DNA from: Nocardia altamirensis NBRC 108246
GTDB taxonomy: Bacteria; Actinomycetota; Actinomycetes; Mycobacteriales; Mycobacteriaceae
Reading direction: 5' to 3'
Length of the DNA stretch: 41,097 nucleotides
NCBI RefSeq assembly: GCF_001612685.1
Contig: NZ_BDAY01000102.1
Location: 1-41,097 of the forward strand
How positions within the stretch are numbered: position 1 is the stretch's first letter; every line of letters starts with the position of its first letter. Below are positions 14,264 through 21,474 of the stretch, in pieces. Both the position numbers and the translations under genes were made by a program. The notes under the pieces are model-generated. The model searched no databases, was not told the origin of the DNA, and was given only the letters and a program-made list of their open reading frames with translations.

Positions 14264-15514
14264 GTGACAGTTTCGAACACCATTCGGGCACTGGCCCCGA
14301 CTGAGGTGCCGCATGTCGGCACGGGATTGTCGGTCGGCTATTCGGTGCGGGTACGCGGCGCGTTGGACGTGGTGGCGTTGTCTGACGCCTTCGACGTCCT
14401 GCGCCGTTTCCACCCGGTACACGGGTCATATCTGGTCGCCGACGAACACGGAATCGCGATTTCGCGGGAGTCGTCGTTGCCGTCGGCGTTCAAGGTGTTC
14501 AACGGACCGGTCGAGGAGGTATTGCACGATCTGTCGTTGAATCCGGGTCGGGCACTGACGGAGTTGCATGTCGTCCGCGAGGGCGAACGCGCGAACATCA
14601 CGCTGCTCACCCACCACAGCGTCGCCGACGGTTATCACTCGCTCGCGGTCTTGAAGGATCTGTGGTCGCTGTACACCGACTTCGTCGAAGGTGTCCCCGA
14701 GCCAACGGTGGAACAACGCGGGTATCCGAAGTCGTTGGAGGCGATGTTCGCCGACCGCGCGATTGCCCCGGACGACGGCGAGGCAGCGCCGTTGCCCGAA
14801 TCACCCACTGCCCCTATCGTCCTCACCGGTGCAGCGGCGGTGGCCAGTCCCTATCTCGCGGTGTTGTCCAGCGTGCGTTGCGCACTCGACGACGGCGAGA
14901 CCCGCGCGCTCGTCGACCTCGGTCACCGAGAACGGACGACGATCAACAGTCTTGTCTCCGCGGCGATCGTGCTCGCCCTCTCGGACACTCGCGACGTGCC
15001 GCTGTCCGACATCTTCTATGCCTTTGCCGTGGATCTGCGCTCACGCATCTCTCCCCCGGCCGCCTTGACGGACGGCACGAACATTCTGGGGATCGGGCAA
15101 TACCAGCCCGGAGATGGACCGACCGAGCTCGTGGACATCGCGCGAGCGGTCGGCGCCAGGCTGGCGGCGGACCTTGCCGATCGCAGCATTCATCACGCAG
15201 CCTTCGGCGGGGTCGGGACCGCACAGGCGACGCTGGCCGGGTTTCAACAGGCACGCGCATCGGCCTTCACCACGAATTGGGGCAAGATCCCGGCCCTGCG
15301 CCATCCGGCCGCCCTCGAGCTGCAGGACTTCTGGCCGCTGTTCCACTACGACCCGCTGGTTGCGCCCCCCGAGATGCCGCCGGTACCGCCGACCATGGTG
15401 GTGATCAGTAGTTTCGACGGTCGGCTCAACGTCGATCTGGCCAGTTTCGCCCAGGATGACGCGGACCGGGATCTCATGGCGGCAGTGCGCAGGCGGCTCC
15501 TGTCGGTCTTGTAG
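14264..15514 (+). CDS. PapA5-like condensation-fold acyltransferase
   Basis: A 416-residue protein of the polyketide-associated (Pap) acyltransferase family, related to peptide-synthetase condensation domains. The catalytic HHxxxDG motif is HHSVADG (H117, H118, D122), near the position in PapA5. NWGKIP near residue 340 matches the structural motif equivalent to DFGWG. Family members esterify an acyl chain from a carrier protein or CoA onto an alcohol, as in phthiocerol dimycocerosate or acyl-trehalose synthesis. No polyketide synthase or lipid genes are nearby, so its donor and acceptor are unknown. The GTG start follows a GAGGAG ribosome-binding site. Confidence 0.83.
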   Translation: MTVSNTIRALAPTEVPHVGTGLSVGYSVRVRGALDVVALSDAFDVLRRFHPVHGSYLVADEHGIAISRESSLPSAFKVFNGPVEEVLHDLSLNPGRALTELHVVREGERANITLLTHHSVADGYHSLAVLKDLWSLYTDFVEGVPEPTVEQRGYPKSLEAMFADRAIAPDDGEAAPLPESPTAPIVLTGAAAVASPYLAVLSSVRCALDDGETRALVDLGHRERTTINSLVSAAIVLALSDTRDVPLSDIFYAFAVDLRSRISPPAALTDGTNILGIGQYQPGDGPTELVDIARAVGARLAADLADRSIHHAAFGGVGTAQATLAGFQQARASAFTTNWGKIPALRHPAALELQDFWPLFHYDPLVAPPEMPPVPPTMVVISSFDGRLNVDLASFAQDDADRDLMAAVRRRLLSVL

Positions 15515-15533
15515 CACGACCGACAAGAGCCGC
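15493..15533. terminator. Strong bidirectional terminator
   Basis: A 7-bp outer stem (GCGGCTC / GAGCCGC), one C-A mismatch and an 8-bp inner stem (TGTCGGTC / GACCGACA) enclose a 9-nt loop. The acyltransferase stop codon (15512-15514) sits in the loop. The opposing gene ends 9 bp beyond the hairpin, so one structure serves both convergent genes. Confidence 0.75.
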
Positions 15534-15541
15534 TGCACCGG

Positions 15542-17218
15542 TCAACCAGCCGCGAGATGGTAAGTGACCGTTGGGCTCCAGAGGAAGAAACCATCGACCC
15601 CTGCGTCTCTGGCCGCATCGATCTGAGCCGTGACCTCGCCGGACCCGTAGCTCACACCAAGACTGAAGTCCTGTAACCACGGGACGATCTTGGCGCTCGT
15701 GCCCTGCGTCTGCTTGCGGAAGTCCTGCAGCGAGCGGAACACGATGTCGTACGGCTGCGAATTCGGGTTCGCGACACCGTATTCCCCGGGATTCCAGTGG
15801 GACGGGTACAGCATCGGCGCGATGTAGTCGACATACTTGGACATCAACGGGATGTCCTGCGCGATCTCGTCCGGCCTTGTCGCGGCAACGCCGAACACCG
15901 CGGCACTCAGGTCGGCGCCCGCGTCCCGCACCGGATCGCGGCTCTCCCTGAGGAATTCGGCGATCGACGTGGTCGGCGATTCAGTGGCGCCGGGGAACAC
16001 CATCTGCGACAGCGCGCCGTCCGGGCGGCGGATGTAGTCGTACATGATGCCGTCGAAGCCGAGCTTCGCCGCCTCGACCGCGAGATCGATGTTGTACTTG
16101 CGCATCTCGGGATTCGCGAAGTTGGTGAACGCGATCGCGCCGTACTTGCTTGCGTACGGCTGACCGTACGGGTTCTGGATGACCCAGTCGGTGCGGCCGG
16201 AATTCCACGCCCATTCGGCCATCGTCGAATCGCGGAACGCGACGATCCGGCCAACCACGCGCACGCCCATGTCGTGCAGCTGCCGCAGCGTGGCCGGGGC
16301 GTCGTAAATGGGCTCGACGGCACCGGATTCCCGGGCGAGCGGCACCTGCGAGTCATAGCCGACGACGCCGTCCTCGTCCTTGATGTCGAGCTGCACGGTG
16401 TTGATCCGCCCGTCACGCACCATGTTCAGCACGTCCTCGCGCAGGCCCTCGTGCGCCCACCCGTACGCGGTCACATGCACCGAACTGATCTTCGGTGTCT
16501 CGATCGCGGCCGAGATCGCCTGGGTGGCTTTGTTTCCGGCCGCGTCCATCGCGACGATCTCGGCGCCTGTCGGCGCGCGGGGCATGGTGATCTCGAACGA
16601 TCCGTCGTCGGCGGGGGTGACCGACTGCGTGCCGATGGCCACCCGGTCGGCCCCGGTTGCGGTGCCGCGCACCATGACCGGCTGCCGGTAGGACGACACG
16701 GCCTGCGGCTGGGTGACGGTCAGCGTCGGCGCCTCGTTGTCAACGGTGAAGACTTCGGATACGCCGGGACCGGTGCGCAGGAAGCCGAAGAATCCGCCGA
16801 CCGGGATCTCGGCGGTGAATTTGTGCTCGCCGTCGGGTAGTGATCCGGGTCGATAGACCACGGTGCCGCCGTCGACGCGGCCGTCGACGGGCTCGCCGTC
16901 GAGTTCCAGCCGGATGTCGGCGGGGTCGTGCCCCTCGGCGTCCACTCGTAATGTCATGGCGGACAGCGTCGCCGCGCTGATCGTGCCGTCCGGTAGTCCG
17001 GTGACGGTCAATCCCTCTGGTTCGGCCTGGACCGAGCTGATGGTCACAGAAGCGACGAGAATTGATAAGACTGCGGTAACTACCACTGCCGCCAACCGCC
17101 GGTGGCCTGTAGTGCGGAATCTATCCAGCAACGCGCGTGCCAACTTTCCTTCGGAGATGGCTCTACTATCCCGTCTCCGGCGCGCCGTCGCGGCAATCTT
17201 CATCAAGATGTTGTTCAT
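15542..17218 (-). CDS. Putative glycoside hydrolase (DUF4015), membrane-anchored
   Basis: A 558-residue extracytoplasmic protein. An N-terminal membrane segment (about residues 43-62, LAAVVVTAVLSILVASVTI) acts as signal anchor. A Big-like/Ig-like stretch follows (about 70-240, with VDNEAPTLTVTQP and MDAAGNKA). A TIM-barrel-like DUF4015 domain fills about 245-558, with AYGWAH, LDIKDEDG, GFDGIMYDYIRRPDG and APMLYPSHW. Asp in the IMYDYIR strand end is a likely active-site residue. The family is annotated as putative glycoside hydrolases without a firm substrate. Only 20 bp separate its start from the divergent polysaccharide deacetylase, which suggests joint action on a cell-wall or secreted polysaccharide. 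An internal ATG at 17203 is also possible. Confidence 0.82.
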   Translation of the reverse strand: MNNILMKIAATARRRRDSRAISEGKLARALLDRFRTTGHRRLAAVVVTAVLSILVASVTISSVQAEPEGLTVTGLPDGTISAATLSAMTLRVDAEGHDPADIRLELDGEPVDGRVDGGTVVYRPGSLPDGEHKFTAEIPVGGFFGFLRTGPGVSEVFTVDNEAPTLTVTQPQAVSSYRQPVMVRGTATGADRVAIGTQSVTPADDGSFEITMPRAPTGAEIVAMDAAGNKATQAISAAIETPKISSVHVTAYGWAHEGLREDVLNMVRDGRINTVQLDIKDEDGVVGYDSQVPLARESGAVEPIYDAPATLRQLHDMGVRVVGRIVAFRDSTMAEWAWNSGRTDWVIQNPYGQPYASKYGAIAFTNFANPEMRKYNIDLAVEAAKLGFDGIMYDYIRRPDGALSQMVFPGATESPTTSIAEFLRESRDPVRDAGADLSAAVFGVAATRPDEIAQDIPLMSKYVDYIAPMLYPSHWNPGEYGVANPNSQPYDIVFRSLQDFRKQTQGTSAKIVPWLQDFSLGVSYGSGEVTAQIDAARDAGVDGFFLWSPTVTYHLAAG

Positions 17219-17238
17219 AGTCGCGTACCGTTTGGCCG

Positions 17239-18255
17239 ATGACCAAGAACGCGGTAAACGTTGTTCGAGTTATGTTGTCGGCCTTGACGTTCGCGGCCGT
17301 CGCCGCGTGCGGATCGGCGCCATCCGGCCCGGCAGGCACCGGGCAGGCCGGCAAGGAAGCGGCGGTCACGCCCTCGGCCGCCCCCGTGCCCGACCCCGCC
17401 GCGGTCGGCGCGAACGAGCTCGGTCTGGTGCCAGTCCTGATGTATCACCAGTTTTCGCAGACACCGGTCAGTGAATACGACCAGACGCTCGAGAAGTTTC
17501 GGGCCGAACTCGACCGGCTGTACCGCGAGCGATATCGCCCCATTACCGCGGCCGCCTATATTTCCGGTGCTATCGATATTCCTGCCGGTACGCATCCAGT
17601 GCTCCTGACTTTCGACGATTCGACCCTCAGCCAACTCGCGTTCACCGACGACGGCAGGCCTGCGCCGGATACCGCCATCGGGATACTCGAGGAATTCCGT
17701 GCCCAACACCCCGACTTCGCCCCCACGGCAACGTTTTATGTCAACGACCATCCTTTCGGTGCGGATGCGCGCGCCCTGCCATGGCTGGCCGCACACGGTT
17801 ACGAAATCGGCGCCCACACTGCGACGCACGCGAATCTCGCACAGCTCGATGCCGACGGAGTCCAACAGGAATTGGCGGAGAACGTCGCGGCCATCAGCGC
17901 GGCAGTGCCGGGACGGGTGCGCACGATGGCGTTGCCGCTCGGTATCTCGCCGAGCGAGCGCGCCCTCGCCCGCGCGGGGGCCTGGGACGGCACGTCCTAT
18001 GCGTTCGACGCCGTCATGCTCGTCGGCGCCGAACCTGCTCCGTCACCGTACGGGCGACTCGATCCCGCGGCGGTGCCCCGAATCCGTTCCGGCAATACAG
18101 CTGTCGACTTCGACTCGACCTACTGGCTCGACCGTATGGCCGCGAACCCCGATCAGCGCTACACCTCGGATGGCAACCCGGCCAAGGTGTCCTTCCCTCG
18201 GCAGCTCGCCGAGGAACTGACCCCGTCATGGTCGGACCGGGCCGCCGCGTACTGA
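17239..18255 (+). CDS. Polysaccharide deacetylase lipoprotein (CE4/NodB)
   Basis: A 338-residue lipoprotein. The signal peptide ends at the lipobox VAAC with Cys24 lipidated, followed by a Pro/Ala-rich linker. The NodB deacetylase domain starts near residue 60 (VPVLMYHQF). Metal and catalytic motifs are LTFDDS and the histidine pair in HTATH. Family members remove N- or O-acetyl groups from GlcNAc-containing polymers at the cell surface using a divalent metal. The usual motif-3 arginine is not evident (MALPLGISPS), so substrate specificity may differ. It is divergent from the DUF4015 gene across only 20 bp, so both transcripts must be leaderless or their promoters overlap the opposing coding sequence. 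Confidence 0.85.
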   Translation: MTKNAVNVVRVMLSALTFAAVAACGSAPSGPAGTGQAGKEAAVTPSAAPVPDPAAVGANELGLVPVLMYHQFSQTPVSEYDQTLEKFRAELDRLYRERYRPITAAAYISGAIDIPAGTHPVLLTFDDSTLSQLAFTDDGRPAPDTAIGILEEFRAQHPDFAPTATFYVNDHPFGADARALPWLAAHGYEIGAHTATHANLAQLDADGVQQELAENVAAISAAVPGRVRTMALPLGISPSERALARAGAWDGTSYAFDAVMLVGAEPAPSPYGRLDPAAVPRIRSGNTAVDFDSTYWLDRMAANPDQRYTSDGNPAKVSFPRQLAEELTPSWSDRAAAY

Positions 18256-18282
18256 GCTGGAAGTCGTTGGCGCACCCCGGTT

Positions 18283-18314
18283 GTCGCCGCCGCACGCTGC
18301 GGTGCGGCCGCGAC
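18283..18314. terminator. Hairpin between convergent genes
   Basis: GTCGC and CCGCAC pair with GTGCGG and GCGAC around a 6-nt loop, with a small internal loop. It lies between the stops of the deacetylase and the encapsulin cargo gene and probably terminates both. Confidence 0.5.
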
Positions 18315-18343
18315 AGCCGAGGTGACGCCGGTCCGAGCTCAGT

Positions 18344-20287
18344 TCACCGCGGCGTACGCACCGCAAGCTGTTCGAGGACGGCAACCATGCGGTCGATCTC
18401 CGCACAGGTGTTGTAGAAGGCGAACGACGGACGCACCGTCGCCTCCAGGCCGAGGCGACGCAGGATCGGCTGCGCGCAGTGATGCCCGGCCCTGACGGCG
18501 ATGCCCTTCTCGTTCAACGCCTTTCCGACCTCGATCGGCTCGTACCCGGCCATCACGAACGACAGCACGCTCGCTTTGTTCGGGGCGGTACCGACCAGCC
18601 GGACACCGGGCACGTTCGCCACCAGCGGCGTCGCGTACTCGAGCAGTTCGTGCTCGTAGCGTGCGATGTTGTCGATGCCGATGTGCTCGATGTATTCGAT
18701 CGCGGTGCCGAGGCCGACCGCGTCGGCGATATTGCCGGTGCCTGCCTCGAATCGACCAGGGGGCGGCTGGAAGATCGACCGCTCCAGCGTCACATCGCTG
18801 ATCATGTTGCCGCCGCCCTGCCACGGCGGAACATCTTGCAGTATCTCGGATTTTCCGTAGACGACGCCGATTCCGGTCGGGCCGAACAGCTTGTGACCGG
18901 AGAAGACGAAGAAGTCGGCGCCGATCGAGCGCACGTCGATCCTGGTGTGCGGAACCGACTGTGCCCCGTCGATGACCGTGACCGCACCGGCGCGCTGTGC
19001 CTCGGCGACGATCTCCTGCACCGGCGTCAAGGTGCCGAGCGCATTCGAAACCTGGGTCACCGAGACGAGTTTCGTGCGATCGGAGAGCAACTTGGTGTAC
19101 TCGCCGAGCAGCAGCTCGCCGTTGTCGTCGACCGGGATGACCTTCAGGACCGCGCCCGTCTCCCCGGCAAGCATCTGCCAGGGCACGATGTTCGCGTGAT
19201 GCTCCAGGTGCGAGATGATGATCTCGTCACCTTCGCGAATGTTCTTGCGGCCCCAGGTCTGCGCGATCAGGTTGATGCCTTCGGTGGCGCCGCGGACGAA
19301 GATGATCTCCTCGGGCGACGACGCACCGATGAACCGGGCCACGGTATTGCGGGCCTGTTCATAGGCATCGGTGGACCGTGCCGCCAATTCGTGTGCGGCG
19401 CGGTGGATATTGGAGTTCTCGTGCTCGTAGAAGTGCGCGAGGCGTTCGATCACCGAGCGCGGCTTCTGCGTTGTCGCGGCGTTGTCGAACCACACCAGCG
19501 GATGCCCGTTGACCCGCTCCCGCAGGATCGGGAAATCGTTGCGCACCGCGTTCACATCGAACGGCGGATGCGCATCGGGTCGCCGACCGGAGGCCACCGC
19601 GCCTGGCGAGTTCAGGAAGTAGAAGCTCGGCTCGCCCGCGGCCGGTGCCGCTGCCTCGGGAAACCGTGACGGCGACAGCACATCCCGCAGTGACGGCAGC
19701 GTGGTGAAGAAGGGGTCGTAGTGCACGCCATCGGGCTGTGTCGGCACGCTCGTCGCCTCGGCCATCGGGACCTCACGCCCCCAACTCGGCACGGTCGGCT
19801 CCGGCGTCGGACCGCCGGGCGGGGTGGCGCCCGAAAGGCCCTGTGCGCCCGACGGTGTCGGTCCGGGAACAGTAGGCTCGCCCTTCCCGCCACTCGGCGT
19901 TCCGGACACCCCGGTGACCCCCGGCGACGGCACCATCGTCCGAACATCGGGCACCGCCGCGAATCCCGGCGCTCCCGCTGTTGTCGGCATCGGCGCGGAC
20001 GCATCCGGCCGATGGGGCGCCGCCCCTGAAACCTCCTGCGGGCCCGCCGATGTCGCTGCGTGCGAGGGAGAAGGGACTCCCACGTTCGGCGGCGACGTCG
20101 GCAGGTCCGGCTGCGCGACACTCACGCCCACCGGAGCGGCGGGCAAGCCCGCCGACCCCGACGGCAGCGCCGAGAAGAATTCACCGGCAAGGCGATTCAG
20201 CGTCGCCTCGTCCGGCAGCATCCACTCGGCGCCACCCTCGTCCGCTGGGCGCGGAATGTCAGCTCCGGTAGGTCGGTGCGTAGTCAT
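18344..20287 (-). CDS. Family 2A encapsulin cargo cysteine desulfurase
   Basis: A 647-residue protein. The C-terminal part (about 243-647) is a SufS-type, PLP-dependent cysteine desulfurase, releasing sulfur from L-cysteine as an enzyme persulfide. The PLP lysine is K466 (SGHKLFGP), the persulfide cysteine is C604 (RAGHHCAQP), and SHLEHHANIVPW matches SufS. The N-terminal 240 residues are not part of SufS. Residues 43-185 are a Pro/Gly/Ser/Thr-rich, disordered stretch, flanked by short conserved-looking pieces (LPDEATLNRLAGEFFSALP at 24-42, YDPFFTTLPSLRDVL at 190-204). In characterised family 2A encapsulins such an N-terminal region loads the desulfurase into the shell. The gene overlaps the shell gene by 29 bp. 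Confidence 0.93.
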   Translation of the reverse strand: MTTHRPTGADIPRPADEGGAEWMLPDEATLNRLAGEFFSALPSGSAGLPAAPVGVSVAQPDLPTSPPNVGVPSPSHAATSAGPQEVSGAAPHRPDASAPMPTTAGAPGFAAVPDVRTMVPSPGVTGVSGTPSGGKGEPTVPGPTPSGAQGLSGATPPGGPTPEPTVPSWGREVPMAEATSVPTQPDGVHYDPFFTTLPSLRDVLSPSRFPEAAAPAAGEPSFYFLNSPGAVASGRRPDAHPPFDVNAVRNDFPILRERVNGHPLVWFDNAATTQKPRSVIERLAHFYEHENSNIHRAAHELAARSTDAYEQARNTVARFIGASSPEEIIFVRGATEGINLIAQTWGRKNIREGDEIIISHLEHHANIVPWQMLAGETGAVLKVIPVDDNGELLLGEYTKLLSDRTKLVSVTQVSNALGTLTPVQEIVAEAQRAGAVTVIDGAQSVPHTRIDVRSIGADFFVFSGHKLFGPTGIGVVYGKSEILQDVPPWQGGGNMISDVTLERSIFQPPPGRFEAGTGNIADAVGLGTAIEYIEHIGIDNIARYEHELLEYATPLVANVPGVRLVGTAPNKASVLSFVMAGYEPIEVGKALNEKGIAVRAGHHCAQPILRRLGLEATVRPSFAFYNTCAEIDRMVAVLEQLAVRTPR

Positions 20288-21191
20288 GGAACTTGCCCAC
20301 CTCGGCTCCGTCGAGCACCGCCACTGCGTCGTCGGTGAGGATCGCCAGCGAGCAGTACAGCGACACCAGATACGACGCGATCGCGCTGCGATCGATACCC
20401 ATGAACTTCACCGAAAGGCCCATGCCCTGTTCACCGGCCAGGCCCGGCTGATACAGGCCGACCACGCCTTGGCGTGCCTCGCCGGTCCTGATCAACACGA
20501 ACTTGGTCTTGCCACGCTCCAGCGGAACCTTGTCCGACGGAACGAGCGGGATCCCACGCCACGTGATGAACTGGGATCCGAACATGCTCACGGTCGGCGG
20601 CGGCACACCGCGCCGGGTGCATTCCCTGCCGAAGGCAGCGATGCCCTGCGGATGAGTCAGGATGAATCCCGGCTCCTTCCACACCTTGGTGATCAGGTTG
20701 TCGATATCGTCGGGCGTGGGCGGCCCGGCGATCGTCGTGATCCGTTGCGACTTGACGGCATTGGCGATGAGCCCGTAGTCGGGGCTGTTGATCAGCTCGC
20801 CTTCTTGGTGCTCCTTGATGGCCTCAATCGTCAATCGCAACTGCTGAGCAATCTGATCGTGCGGGCTCGAATACAGATCCGAGACGCGGGTGTGCACATC
20901 CAGAATCGTGTGCACTGCCTTGAGTCGGTACTCCCGCGGGTCCCGCTCGTAATCGATGAACGTCTCCGGAAGTGGAGATTCGTCGAAGTTGTCGCACTGA
21001 ATATCGACGGTGTTCTCGTGGGTAACCCGGTTTCTCCGGTAGATACCGGCTTCGACGGGAACCCAATCCAGCAAATGCACCAACCACCGTGGGGTGATCG
21101 ACTGCATCTGCGGGACGGTCTTCGTTGCGTTAGCCAGTGTCCGGGCAGCGTCATCGCCCAGTGCTACCGGCCGTGGAACAGCTTTAGTCAT
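20259..21191 (-). CDS. Family 2A encapsulin shell protein (SrpI-like)
   Basis: A 310-residue HK97-fold capsid-like protein of the SrpI type. It assembles into a closed icosahedral shell in the cytoplasm that holds the cysteine desulfurase encoded next. Recognisable stretches are TPRWLVHLLDWVPVEAGIYRRN near the N-terminus, DPREYRLKAVHTILDVHTRVSDLYS, and the conserved SMFGSQFITWRGIPLVPSDK and MGIDRSAIASYLVSLYCS near the C-terminus. It has no cyclic-nucleotide-binding insert, which separates it from family 2B. The start follows AAGGTGG. Promoter candidates must lie in 21192-21321, where I see no clear hexamers. In other species such operons respond to sulfur limitation. Confidence 0.93.
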   Translation of the reverse strand: MTKAVPRPVALGDDAARTLANATKTVPQMQSITPRWLVHLLDWVPVEAGIYRRNRVTHENTVDIQCDNFDESPLPETFIDYERDPREYRLKAVHTILDVHTRVSDLYSSPHDQIAQQLRLTIEAIKEHQEGELINSPDYGLIANAVKSQRITTIAGPPTPDDIDNLITKVWKEPGFILTHPQGIAAFGRECTRRGVPPPTVSMFGSQFITWRGIPLVPSDKVPLERGKTKFVLIRTGEARQGVVGLYQPGLAGEQGMGLSVKFMGIDRSAIASYLVSLYCSLAILTDDAVAVLDGAEVGKFHDYAPTYRS

Positions 21192-21321
21192 CGAACCACC
21201 TTGGGATCGGCAAATCCACCGTTACCAGCCCGATCATGCTAGCCCTTGCCTCTGGCAATGCCCGGATCGACCCTATTGCCCGCCTTGTTCCGCGCGCCGC
21301 GCATCGCGCTGACGGCGTGCG

Positions 21322-21474
21322 GCGCGGCACGAGGGCAAGGAAAACGTCGAGGCAATCGTCGAGTCGGGAACCAAGACTCGGCGATTGAGTAGAAAAGTCG
21401 AGGCGATTCCTCGCGGCGGGAGAATCAGCGCAGCGCGAGAGCGAGAAAGAAGTCGACGCGATCCTCGAGCCGGG
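21322..21474. repeat. Three imperfect copies of the pucR 3' end, about 53-bp period
   Basis: Read on the minus strand, the last coding part of pucR (21428-21474) is repeated imperfectly at 21381-21420 and again at 21322-21368. The first and third copies match at 36 of 47 positions without gaps. Translated, SRLEDRVDFFLALALR in PucR is echoed by SRLDDCLDVFLALVPR in the third copy. The spacing between copies is about 53 bp. Only the first copy is part of the gene. The gap 21192-21424 otherwise shows nothing firm. Confidence 0.65.
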
